NCBI GenBank assembly: GCA_040757115.1
Contig: JBFLYA010000080.1
Coordinates: 1-16,147, forward strand
Length of the DNA stretch: 16,147 nt
Source: a bacterium
GTDB lineage: Bacteria; UBA9089; CG2-30-40-21; SBAY01
Direction: 5' to 3'
Under the pieces are notes generated by a model. It had not been told where the DNA came from, did no database searches, and saw only the letters and a program-made list of their open reading frames with translations. Numbering within the stretch: the first letter of the stretch is position 1; each line of letters opens with the position of its first letter. Both the position numbers and the translations under genes were made by a program. This document shows positions 7,310 through 14,185 of the stretch, one piece after another.

Positions 7310-8358
7310 TTATATAACTCCATAATAGCTTTAACCAAATTTTCTTTTAATTCCGTTAAGTTTGACAATTCATATTTTATTTGAATATTATTAGCTATGT
7401 CAGATGCTGATTCTCCCGGAGATTGATTTATCAACACCGTTTTTTTGCCTAAGCCAATACCCATGCCATATTCGTAGAGGACATTGGGGTTATTACCTGT
7501 TAAATCTACAATTAAAAGTGAAGCTTCAGAGATACATTGGGATAATGAACTGTCAATTTTACCCGAACGGAGTACGTCGTGTCGTTTACATTGATACTTT
7601 GCCGGCAAGTTATAAATACTATTAGTAAAAATTTCCATAATAGAAGAATATACTTCATCGAATTTTTTACTAAAAGGCATAATTATAAATACTTTATTAT
7701 TAGTTATTGGTATAGGGGTGCAACGATACTTATTCTTTTTCTTAGCCAACTCAATTGCAATATCGACTGCTATTTTCCCTATTTGCTGTTGGTTAGAAAT
7801 GAGGTTTAGTTTGTCCAAGTCCTCAATTTTTTTTGAAATAAAATTGCTTTTATAAAAACAATATGGAGGAGACGGATCGTCAAATCTTGACCTTATGAGA
7901 TTCCAACATTCAAGGCTGGAACCACCTGTAGGCCAAATTGGAATAACTGGCGTTCCAACATTTAAACAAGATTCTATCTCTGCTCCCGTACCCTTGCCTC
8001 CTTCTATTGTTATTAGAGAATCTATCAAAGAGGCCATAAAAGGTCGTCTTTCAGGTCTCGTTTTACCCTGACAGACAAATTTATTACCTTGAGCTATGGT
8101 TGTAAATTTTTGACCTGGAATTTTATCATCTGGAAGTATAGAAATGATCCTGTGCTGTTGTTCTATTGTATCGCTTAAAGAATCAGCCGCCTTTTGAGCA
8201 CAATACTGAGTTAATCCACCTGCGCACCCGCCGCTAACAAGTCTATGACCTCTTTTCATTATTTCTTCACCGAGTGTTTCTGCTAATATCTGATATTTAA
8301 TAGATTTCTCTCGATCACTTGTACCTGCAAAGCCAATAAAATAACCATTTATTATCAT
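7306..8358 (-). CDS. SLOG/LOG-like domain fused to a deoxyribosyltransferase/TIR-like domain
   Basis: A 350-aa two-domain cytosolic protein. Residues about 1-205 form a Rossmann-like SLOG domain (the DprA/LOG superfamily), with GFAGTSDR (9-16), VSGGCAGGLTQ (41-51) and EGGKGTGAEIE (119-129), the last being the counterpart of the LOG PGGxGTxxE motif with its Glu retained. Residues about 222-350 form a nucleoside deoxyribosyltransferase/TIR-like domain: VFIIMPFSKKFDEVY (223-237), CKRHD, then LLIVDLTGNNPNVLYEYG (281-298) with the likely catalytic Glu296. Such domains bind or cleave N-glycosidic nucleotides and serve as sensors or effectors in nucleotide-based immunity. The start has AGGAGGAG upstream. 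It is coupled to the radical SAM gene by a 4-nt overlap. The ligand and direction of action are unknown. Confidence 0.85.
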   Translation of the reverse strand: MIINGYFIGFAGTSDREKSIKYQILAETLGEEIMKRGHRLVSGGCAGGLTQYCAQKAADSLSDTIEQQHRIISILPDDKIPGQKFTTIAQGNKFVCQGKTRPERRPFMASLIDSLITIEGGKGTGAEIESCLNVGTPVIPIWPTGGSSLECWNLIRSRFDDPSPPYCFYKSNFISKKIEDLDKLNLISNQQQIGKIAVDIAIELAKKKNKYRCTPIPITNNKVFIIMPFSKKFDEVYSSIMEIFTNSIYNLPAKYQCKRHDVLRSGKIDSSLSQCISEASLLIVDLTGNNPNVLYEYGMGIGLGKKTVLINQSPGESASDIANNIQIKYELSNLTELKENLVKAIMELYK

Positions 8359-8418
8359 AAAAATCTCCTCCTTTTTAATAACCTCTCTCTTATGTAGTCA
8401 TGATTATAACGCCAGAGT

Positions 8419-9483
8419 TCAGCCGTCCCGTTCCAGCGGGGTAGGCTGCAGCGAGTCGTCATCCATTGCAGACTCTGGTTCTTTAGGGATAGTAGGAGGC
8501 CAGTCTCCTTCTTTAAAACGATTCTCAATCTTGGCAAAGTCAATTTCTAGCAGACTACGTAGCATGTCTTTATCTTTATACTTACTATCAAGTCTTACTG
8601 TCTTTTCACTGCGCCAAGGCTCCTCAAAATGATTAGCTCTGAATTTCTTAAAAATAGAATTTGGATCTTCTGTATCTTCTATTATTAGGGTGAAGTTGTC
8701 GTATACAGGACCGTGTAGAGTGCTAGCGTTTACCAACATTGCTCTACTTGTAAAGATGGCATATGCCGTTATTACACCTGGATACAAACGGATATTCTTC
8801 CGGTCGAGTAGGCCCCCCTTGGGGCTTTCCTGAGACTCTACGGATTTACCATCGAGGATATCTTTTGCAAGATACTTGAGTGTGCGTTGAATATCTCTAG
8901 CTACAGCAGCCCGTTCACGATTCTCTACTCTCTCTCTAAATTCTCCATAAGCTGGGTGCATTAGCAATGCTCTAATCCTAACATTATTTTCAAGTTTATG
9001 TTTGAGTAAGTGGTACAGTTGTTTCTTTTCTTCGCTTTCCTCTGCTGGGTCAAGTGAACCAAGAAGAGAAGTTCCAACAAAATCAATTGATTTATCTTCT
9101 CGCTCAAGCTCGCTCCGGAATTTTTGCATAGCTGAGGAACGATTGGCAAAAACACCTATTACACCAGCTTCATAAAATATTTGTATTTGCCGAAGTTTTT
9201 CTACAGCAACATCAAGATCACTTATCGGCTTTTGTAACGCCCTTGCAGCTTCTTTGCTGACCCCTTTTTGAATAAATCCCACGATAATATTCCCTATTGC
9301 AGTTACAGCAAGGGCAGCTAAGAACGACAGGATGGGTGTGCGATAATTCCCAATAGGAATTTCTGGTGGAACTATCGCAAAGAACACAAAGCCAAGAAGC
9401 AACAAAATACCCGAAACAATTAGAAAGACGTACTCTATTGGCAACTGAGTTCCGCCTCTTTGAATTCCATTTTCTTTTTTCAT
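8419..9483 (-). CDS. Two-helix membrane protein with PLD-like cytoplasmic domain
   Basis: The 354-aa product starts with a polar tail and two hydrophobic helices (about 16-38 and 49-71) forming a hairpin anchor, then a short coiled-coil-like linker (76-105). A soluble domain follows with the pattern YEAGVIGVFANRSSAMQKF (104-122), IDFVGTSLLGSL (133-144), VRIRALLMHP (168-177), NIRLYPG (230-236) and FTSRAMLVN (244-252). This resembles phospholipase D-like or DUF5919-like folds but lacks the HKD catalytic signature, so a binding role is more likely. The charged C-terminal tail is proline-rich. The ATG at 9483 is preferred over the GTG at 9486 because GGGAGG then lies seven bases upstream. The same domain type seems to end the cyclase of this cluster. 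It could be a membrane effector or sensor; this is inference. Confidence 0.72.
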   Translation of the reverse strand: MKKENGIQRGGTQLPIEYVFLIVSGILLLLGFVFFAIVPPEIPIGNYRTPILSFLAALAVTAIGNIIVGFIQKGVSKEAARALQKPISDLDVAVEKLRQIQIFYEAGVIGVFANRSSAMQKFRSELEREDKSIDFVGTSLLGSLDPAEESEEKKQLYHLLKHKLENNVRIRALLMHPAYGEFRERVENRERAAVARDIQRTLKYLAKDILDGKSVESQESPKGGLLDRKNIRLYPGVITAYAIFTSRAMLVNASTLHGPVYDNFTLIIEDTEDPNSIFKKFRANHFEEPWRSEKTVRLDSKYKDKDMLRSLLEIDFAKIENRFKEGDWPPTIPKEPESAMDDDSLQPTPLERDG

Positions 9484-9529
9484 CACTTAACCTCCCTATT
9501 TATAATGGATAGCAAATTTATCCATCCCA

Positions 9530-11494
9530 TCATATTTTCAAATTAATTAGCGATTGTTGGTAATCTTTAATCTCACCTTTATCCTTTCCTTCAATGTAGT
9601 ATCTAATCAATGCGTCTGTGCCGGAGGCGCGGATAAGAAACCAGAAGTCATCGAACTCCATGTATGTTCCCTCCAATAGCTTGCCCTCGCCTACGAGGCA
9701 GACCCGCTTCGGTTTAGGTATAGCCCTGTCCGCATCAGTCAGCCTTGAGTTAATCTCGTCGTGTATCTCGTCCAGAGATTTTCCGGCTGATGCTTGTTCG
9801 GCCAGTTTCTTGAAAAAATTCATGATTCTGTCTCTGGTTTGTTCTCCATCAGATTTAGCTTTTTGTAGGTCAGCTCCGGTCAGGCTTTCATCGTATAGCC
9901 TTATATCTCTGCGGTCAAAAAATCTGTTCTGTATGTTATACTTCTCTATCAAGCTGGAGTAGTAATTCGCGAATGACTGATTCGAATTGTATAAATGAGC
10001 TGCCAGTGATAATGCCATCAGACCGAACTGCATGCCATCCTTCTCGCGAAGTGCTATCAGGCCTTTTGAGCCGCTTTCGTTCATGAGTAACTCTATTCCG
10101 CCGAAGACGGCACCACCAGACTCTTCGCACATAATCAAGGCTCGTGGCTTCTCGCCTATGTAAATCTTGTCCCCGATGGCGTTGATGAAGGGTTCATTAG
10201 AGTCAGTGCGATTTTCGAGCCATTCGGAGAAGGTACCCATATATTTAAAACCTACGCGGACATGGGCAACCGGTATATTTTCCTGTGCGGCGAGTTCGCT
10301 AATCGAACGGGAAGTAGAAATAGAAGGGGTAATGAACCAATTGAAAACATTGAGCAATCCAGCCTCCTTCAGAACGCTAATCCGGTAAGCAGTCAGCATA
10401 AAAAAGAGCTGGTTGGGCGAAAAATAGACAATGGACTTATCTCTACCGGGATACAAATCAACCTTAAGGCCAAGTATCTCAGCCTGTTTGGCTTGTTCCG
10501 CAGAGGTTATGGTAACAATATTGAACCTATCGCCGTCCGGATCCCAGATGAAAACAATATCTGCCTTGCCATTAAGCAATATCTCCTGGGCGCCAATGTT
10601 CTTGTAGACCTCCTGCTTGCTGGGGTCAGGTCCGAAATGCTTCCCGTCTTTCTCGCCAAGTTGATGGTATTGTGAATCCTCTTCTCCAAAGAGATATTGA
10701 ATGATGCCATCCTGACCTATGGAGATGTCAAGCATCGGGAACAAACGTTCGGTAGTAGCCTTCATTGAACCGCCAACTGTACAAATTGTACATCGGAACC
10801 CTTTTTCTTTAGCTCGCTTAATATCATCTTTGGATTTGTCAACAATTACTGATTGTTGGTACTTTATATAAGCCTGGTCAACATTGAAATCATAAATAAT
10901 CTTCTCTTTTAATCCCCATGGCGCAAGGCTTATTTTTTCCCGGTTGTTGACAATATTCCTTACCTCAGAGATAATTTCTTTTTCTTCTGTGAGGAGCTGT
11001 TTGCCGGCTGAGTCCATAGGCTTCCATCCCCCTTTAAAAAAAGGCGAATGACTGGCGGTAAGGTTATCCCCACTTTGATATTCCTTATAAAAGGTTCCAA
11101 AAGAAGAATACCAGATTGGGGTTGTTTTAATATCTGCTCTAAGATGTACTTTTATATTGTGAGCGGCATACACTCGGGACAGAAGAGCGATGAAATCCTG
11201 GGTATGCGGTCGTGTTTCTCCTCCAATGTGCACTTGTCCCTGTTCAAAAGGTGCAAGTTTTCGTTTAAAGACTCTGGCTTTGGCTTCACCCAAAATAGCA
11301 ATTGTAAGCGAATTAAATGCAACCTCTGGATCATTAGCGTCTTTTGGGTTTAATTGGTCCCGGTAGCCTGCGGTCATTAAGGAAAACTCCTCTGCCCATT
11401 TCTCAAGAGAATATGAGGCAACTATTTCTTCAGAGAGTACGATTTCTTGCCACTCTTTTCCATAGGGGTTAATTTCAAGCCTTTTTGAACTCAT
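9530..11494 (-). CDS. Divergent alpha-D-phosphohexomutase (phosphoglucomutase-like)
   Basis: A 654-aa cytosolic member of the alpha-D-phosphohexomutase superfamily, which moves phosphate between C1 and C6 of hexoses. All four active-site loops are recognisable: the phosphoserine loop LTASHSPFFKGGWK (Ser148, with HSP replacing the usual HNP), the metal loop WDPDGDRF (Asp318, Asp320, Asp322), the sugar loop CEESGG (456-461) and the phosphate loop RASGTDALIRYY (622-633). The N-terminal GTSGxR is replaced by LMTAGYRDQLNP (39-50). At 654 aa it is about 100-200 residues longer than typical enzymes, with extra sequence between the loops and before the C-terminal domain. GGAGG lies upstream of the ATG. 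It follows the HAD phosphomannomutase after only 20 bp and precedes the membrane protein. The substrate may be an unusual sugar or a ribose phosphate. Confidence 0.85.
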   Translation of the reverse strand: MSSKRLEINPYGKEWQEIVLSEEIVASYSLEKWAEEFSLMTAGYRDQLNPKDANDPEVAFNSLTIAILGEAKARVFKRKLAPFEQGQVHIGGETRPHTQDFIALLSRVYAAHNIKVHLRADIKTTPIWYSSFGTFYKEYQSGDNLTASHSPFFKGGWKPMDSAGKQLLTEEKEIISEVRNIVNNREKISLAPWGLKEKIIYDFNVDQAYIKYQQSVIVDKSKDDIKRAKEKGFRCTICTVGGSMKATTERLFPMLDISIGQDGIIQYLFGEEDSQYHQLGEKDGKHFGPDPSKQEVYKNIGAQEILLNGKADIVFIWDPDGDRFNIVTITSAEQAKQAEILGLKVDLYPGRDKSIVYFSPNQLFFMLTAYRISVLKEAGLLNVFNWFITPSISTSRSISELAAQENIPVAHVRVGFKYMGTFSEWLENRTDSNEPFINAIGDKIYIGEKPRALIMCEESGGAVFGGIELLMNESGSKGLIALREKDGMQFGLMALSLAAHLYNSNQSFANYYSSLIEKYNIQNRFFDRRDIRLYDESLTGADLQKAKSDGEQTRDRIMNFFKKLAEQASAGKSLDEIHDEINSRLTDADRAIPKPKRVCLVGEGKLLEGTYMEFDDFWFLIRASGTDALIRYYIEGKDKGEIKDYQQSLINLKI

Positions 11495-11514
11495 TATCTT
11501 CCTCCAAAAAAAAA

Positions 11515-12363
11515 TTAATCTATGAATTTAAGTTCATGAAGTTTATCTATCGTTTCGCGCCAGGAACTTATTTGAATCGCTTCTACTGGACATCTGGACT
11601 CTGAAGGCCATGCTTTAATAAACTCATTGATAGCCGCATCGTTTCCACCTTCAAACAAGGCGTCACCCATGAACACAACTCTTTGGAAGCCTTTTTTCAA
11701 TAATGTGCGTATTGGTTTGGTTTTATCTTCACCAACTATACCTATATCAAAAGATGTTTGGCCACCAAAGGTAATTTTTAGCTGTTTTTCATTTATCAAG
11801 GAGGACAACTCCTGATTAAGATGTTCTAAAACTTTTTTTCTGTAATCATTTGCTCGATCGAACGCTACGAAATTATCTCTGTTGTTTTTACCCTCTGTGT
11901 CCTCCTGCTCCATTCTGCCAATAGGGCATAGGTTTATCATTGATACTCTATCGACTATTCTTCCATCGCGTATCTTTAGCGAAGGTGGTAAGCGAAATTT
12001 TTCCATTTCTAAAGTTTCGGTCAATCTCTTTAATAAGTAATTATAATTGGCCTCGCCAAGATACTTCCTGAGGTTGAACTCTGAAACCAATTTGATTGAC
12101 ATCTCCTTAGAATAATCGCACTGATAATGCATAGCGCCGTTACTGAGAAAGGCGTCAAATTGTTTGCGAAAGCCGAGAGCATAAAGTGGTCTAAAAAACT
12201 GCTCTTGTAAAAGCGAGAGGTGACTCCCAGCGGCTACGAAAAAAGGAACGCGTAATCGGCCCAACACCTTCACCATTGATCTGGTAATCGGCTGACGGGG
12301 AGGCGTAAGAGTACTATCAATATCGAAGACTAAAACCGTTTTCATTATTTTTTGAGATATCAT
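11515..12363 (-). CDS. Eukaryotic-type phosphomannomutase, HAD superfamily
   Basis: The 282-aa protein matches the HAD-fold phosphomannomutases of eukaryotes (PMM1/PMM2), not the bacterial alpha-phosphohexomutases. Evidence is VFDIDSTLTPPRQPIT (12-27, with nucleophile Asp14 and general-acid Asp16), GS at 46-47 and EQ at 54-55, IRDGRIVDRVSMINLCPIGR (131-150) aligning with the NGMLNVSPIGR sugar-binding loop, GGQTSFDIG (200-208), and MGDALFEGGNDAAI (232-245), the metal-binding motif. The family converts mannose 6-phosphate to mannose 1-phosphate; some members also act on glucose 1,6-bisphosphate as phosphatases. It is the first gene of the cluster, downstream of a strong promoter. The ATG at 12363 has only a weak AAAGAAAG site and a hairpin just upstream. 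The family is uncommon in bacteria, so horizontal transfer is plausible. Confidence 0.85.
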   Translation of the reverse strand: MISQKIMKTVLVFDIDSTLTPPRQPITRSMVKVLGRLRVPFFVAAGSHLSLLQEQFFRPLYALGFRKQFDAFLSNGAMHYQCDYSKEMSIKLVSEFNLRKYLGEANYNYLLKRLTETLEMEKFRLPPSLKIRDGRIVDRVSMINLCPIGRMEQEDTEGKNNRDNFVAFDRANDYRKKVLEHLNQELSSLINEKQLKITFGGQTSFDIGIVGEDKTKPIRTLLKKGFQRVVFMGDALFEGGNDAAINEFIKAWPSESRCPVEAIQISSWRETIDKLHELKFID

Positions 12364-12548
12364 TATAACTTTCTTTAGGAGTTACTCCAACTCCTTTTCT
12401 CTCTGGAACACCGTAAGCAAGTCTACATGGGACAATACGCTCCTCTTTGTATTCTATCCGATGACATCATTTCCTCAATAGATTTTAAAATCACTTTCCT
12501 GGAAAATCTGACGATGGTTACCTCGGTGTTATACAGTGCGGTACCTAA
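12364..12548 (-). pseudogene. Coding-like leader sequence, possibly a decayed gene with a frameshift
   Basis: Between the promoter and the HAD gene two overlapping frames read like protein. Frame A is open from 12548 to a stop at 12423 (ALYNTEVTIVRFSRKVILK, then EEMMSSDRI). Frame B is open from 12466 and continues RIVPCRLAYGVPERKG before stopping inside the HAD gene at 12317. A shift near 12452 would join them. A short ORF within frame A (ATG at 12467, GAGG upstream) could encode a 14-aa leader peptide instead. I recognise no family. The rest of the 323-bp gap holds a promoter and, at 12659-12676, a repeat motif. Confidence 0.25.
12378..12394 (-). promoter_or_regulatory. Hairpin just upstream of the HAD phosphomannomutase start
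   Basis: GGAGTT (12378-12383) and AACTCC (12389-12394) form a perfect 6-bp stem with a 5-nt loop. It ends about 14 nt before the start codon, which has only a weak ribosome site. It could mask or present an internal AGGAG and so control translation. No T-run follows, so it is not a terminator. Confidence 0.3.
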
Positions 12549-12579
12549 TTACTACCAGTGATATCCGAACCCTACACAT

Positions 12580-12609
12580 ATTCTACAACATCCCTATCCA
12601 TTTTGTCAA
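12580..12609 (-). promoter_or_regulatory. Sigma70-like promoter of the seven-gene cluster
   Basis: On the minus strand a perfect -35 TTGACA (12604-12609) is followed 18 bp later by TAGAAT (12580-12585), one mismatch from TATAAT. Transcription would begin near 12573, leaving a leader of about 210 nt before the HAD gene. No other equally good promoter was seen at the gaps inside the cluster, which are 71 bp or less. Confidence 0.6.
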
Positions 12610-12658
12610 GGATTAATTCTGAAACGGGTGGATGTAATAAATATGGGTAACTTTTTTT

Positions 12659-12676
12659 ACCACAAAGGCACAAAGA
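12659..12676 (+). repeat. CRCARAGR-type short repeat
   Basis: ACCACAAAGGCACAAAGA here and ATCGCAGAGACGCAAAGG on the minus strand at 294-311 match at 12 of 18 positions, and all six differences are transitions. Both copies lie in spacers. Related motifs are common in intergenic DNA of diverse bacteria, so this is probably a dispersed repeat family, not a gene-specific site. Confidence 0.4.
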
Positions 12677-12686
12677 CATAATATTT

Positions 12687-14111
12687 TTAAGTTCCTTTAA
12701 TAAATTTACTGCCCGACTCAAGCATCTTCTCTAACTTATGGTTATTATTTGTTTCAGCATAACATCTTATCACAGGCTCTGTTTGGGAAGCTCTTAGCGT
12801 TACCCAACTGCCGTCTTCAAGGATAAATTTATTTTCTGAGACAACTCTTTTTACAGCAATACCTGCAAATTCAGTTGGTGGATTATTTGTTAATTTCATT
12901 AAAAACAACTCTCTTTCTTTGTCTGTTACATAAAGACTCATCTTTTTATAAAAAAATGTACCAAATTCTGCGTAAAGTTCTTGCAAAATTTTACTTAAAG
13001 GTTTTTTTTCTACCGCCACCATTTCTGCCATCAAAAGGCAGCCTAAAATTCCATCCTTTTCCGGGATATGACCTTTAACCGCCATTCCACCGCTTTCTTC
13101 TCCTCCAATAATTGCCCCTTCCTGTATGGCTTCTCCTATATATTTAAATCCAATGGAGGTTTCAATAAGAGAGCAGTGGTATTTCTTACAGATAGCATCA
13201 ACAAGATGCGTAACAGTTATAGTTTTGGCGACTTTGCCTTTCCATCCCTTTGTTTTTAAAAGATAGAAAAGAATCAGAGCAAAAACCTTATTGGGGTCAA
13301 GATAAATTCCTTTTTCATCAACAACTCCAAATCTATCCGCATCTCCATCCGTAGCCAGTCCCAGGTGAGCAGAGTTTTTGACTACAAGCTCAGCCGTATC
13401 TTTCAATGTTACTTCAGAAGGATCAGGCGGGCTACCTCCAAAAAGCGGGTCCATTTTTGTATTCAAGGCTATGCACTCACATCCTATCTCCTTAAAGATT
13501 CTCTCTAAATAGCCACATGCTGTACCATGCATAGGGTTGATTACTACCTTCAAATTAGCTTTTTTAAACAGATCGATATCAACCAGGGACTTCAGATATT
13601 TCAGATAGTCCTCCATTGGATCAATGAGACAAATTGATTTAGCCTCGATGCCTTGTTCATAAGAAATCTCTTTCACCTTTTTAAGAGGGAGAGAAAGGAA
13701 GCGTTCTTTAATCTCTTTATTAATAAGTGCGTATTTCCATCCCCCTTTTAGGGTGGAAAAACATTTCATTCCACTATACTCAGGAGGATTATGTGAAGCA
13801 GTAATATTAACACCACCACCGCTTTCTCTTTTTAACAATTCATAGGCAATAACAGGCGTAGGGGTTGGTCGATTAGTCATCCATACCTTAAGGCCATTTC
13901 CCGCTAATACAGAAGCCACTATTTGGGCAAACTTATCTGATAAGAATCTACTGTCGTAGCCAATCACCACGTCTCTTTTGATTTTCGTTCTTTCCTTAAT
14001 GTAATCAGCTATAGCTTGAGCTAATATTCTAACGCTATCAAAAGTAAAGCCATCACCGATTATTGTTCGCCAGCCATGGCTTTCATGCCATTGACCTCTT
14101 ATTTGATTCAA
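12687..14111 (-). CDS. Phosphoglucomutase/phosphomannomutase family protein
   Basis: A 474-aa alpha-D-phosphohexomutase of the bacterial COG1109 type. The catalytic loop NITASHNPPEYSGMK (102-116, Ser106), metal loop ATDGDADRFG (253-262), sugar loop GGEESGG (336-342) and phosphate loop RASQTEPVIRCYAE (440-453) are intact, so it should interconvert hexose 1- and 6-phosphates, supplying nucleotide-sugar synthesis. The N-terminus is odd: the usual FGTSGWR motif reads QWHESHGWR. The start is a TTG at 14109-14111, supported by AAGGAGA seven bases upstream; no nearby ATG fits. It is the third hexose-phosphate mutase within 5 kb, but it is separated from the other two by a 323-bp gap with its own promoter. 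It could be transcribed with the Uma2 gene 74 bp upstream. Confidence 0.9.
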   Translation of the reverse strand: MNQIRGQWHESHGWRTIIGDGFTFDSVRILAQAIADYIKERTKIKRDVVIGYDSRFLSDKFAQIVASVLAGNGLKVWMTNRPTPTPVIAYELLKRESGGGVNITASHNPPEYSGMKCFSTLKGGWKYALINKEIKERFLSLPLKKVKEISYEQGIEAKSICLIDPMEDYLKYLKSLVDIDLFKKANLKVVINPMHGTACGYLERIFKEIGCECIALNTKMDPLFGGSPPDPSEVTLKDTAELVVKNSAHLGLATDGDADRFGVVDEKGIYLDPNKVFALILFYLLKTKGWKGKVAKTITVTHLVDAICKKYHCSLIETSIGFKYIGEAIQEGAIIGGEESGGMAVKGHIPEKDGILGCLLMAEMVAVEKKPLSKILQELYAEFGTFFYKKMSLYVTDKERELFLMKLTNNPPTEFAGIAVKRVVSENKFILEDGSWVTLRASQTEPVIRCYAETNNNHKLEKMLESGSKFIKGT

Positions 14112-14185
14112 AATAGATCTCCTTTTTTCAAGTTTCTTGTCGGTTAGACTTCCTCCTCTACCAGGCAGAAAAATATGGAATCCTT

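Noticed and set aside
8355-8543. A 62-codon minus-strand frame overlapping the end of the membrane protein gene
   Set aside because: It overlaps the end of the membrane-protein frame, has arginine-rich low-similarity content and no separate ribosome site.
8419-9483. Membrane protein as an active phospholipase D
   Set aside because: No HxKxxxxD motif is visible in the PLD-like region, so enzyme activity is not supported.
5283-9483. Calling the locus a standard Pycsar system
   Set aside because: Pycsar effectors carry a cyclic-nucleotide-binding domain with a TIR or membrane part. I see no such domain here, so only an analogy is claimed.
10262-10675. A 137-codon plus-strand frame opposite the large phosphohexomutase
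   Set aside because: The minus strand holds intact active-site loops across this interval, so the plus-strand frame is a by-product of codon usage.
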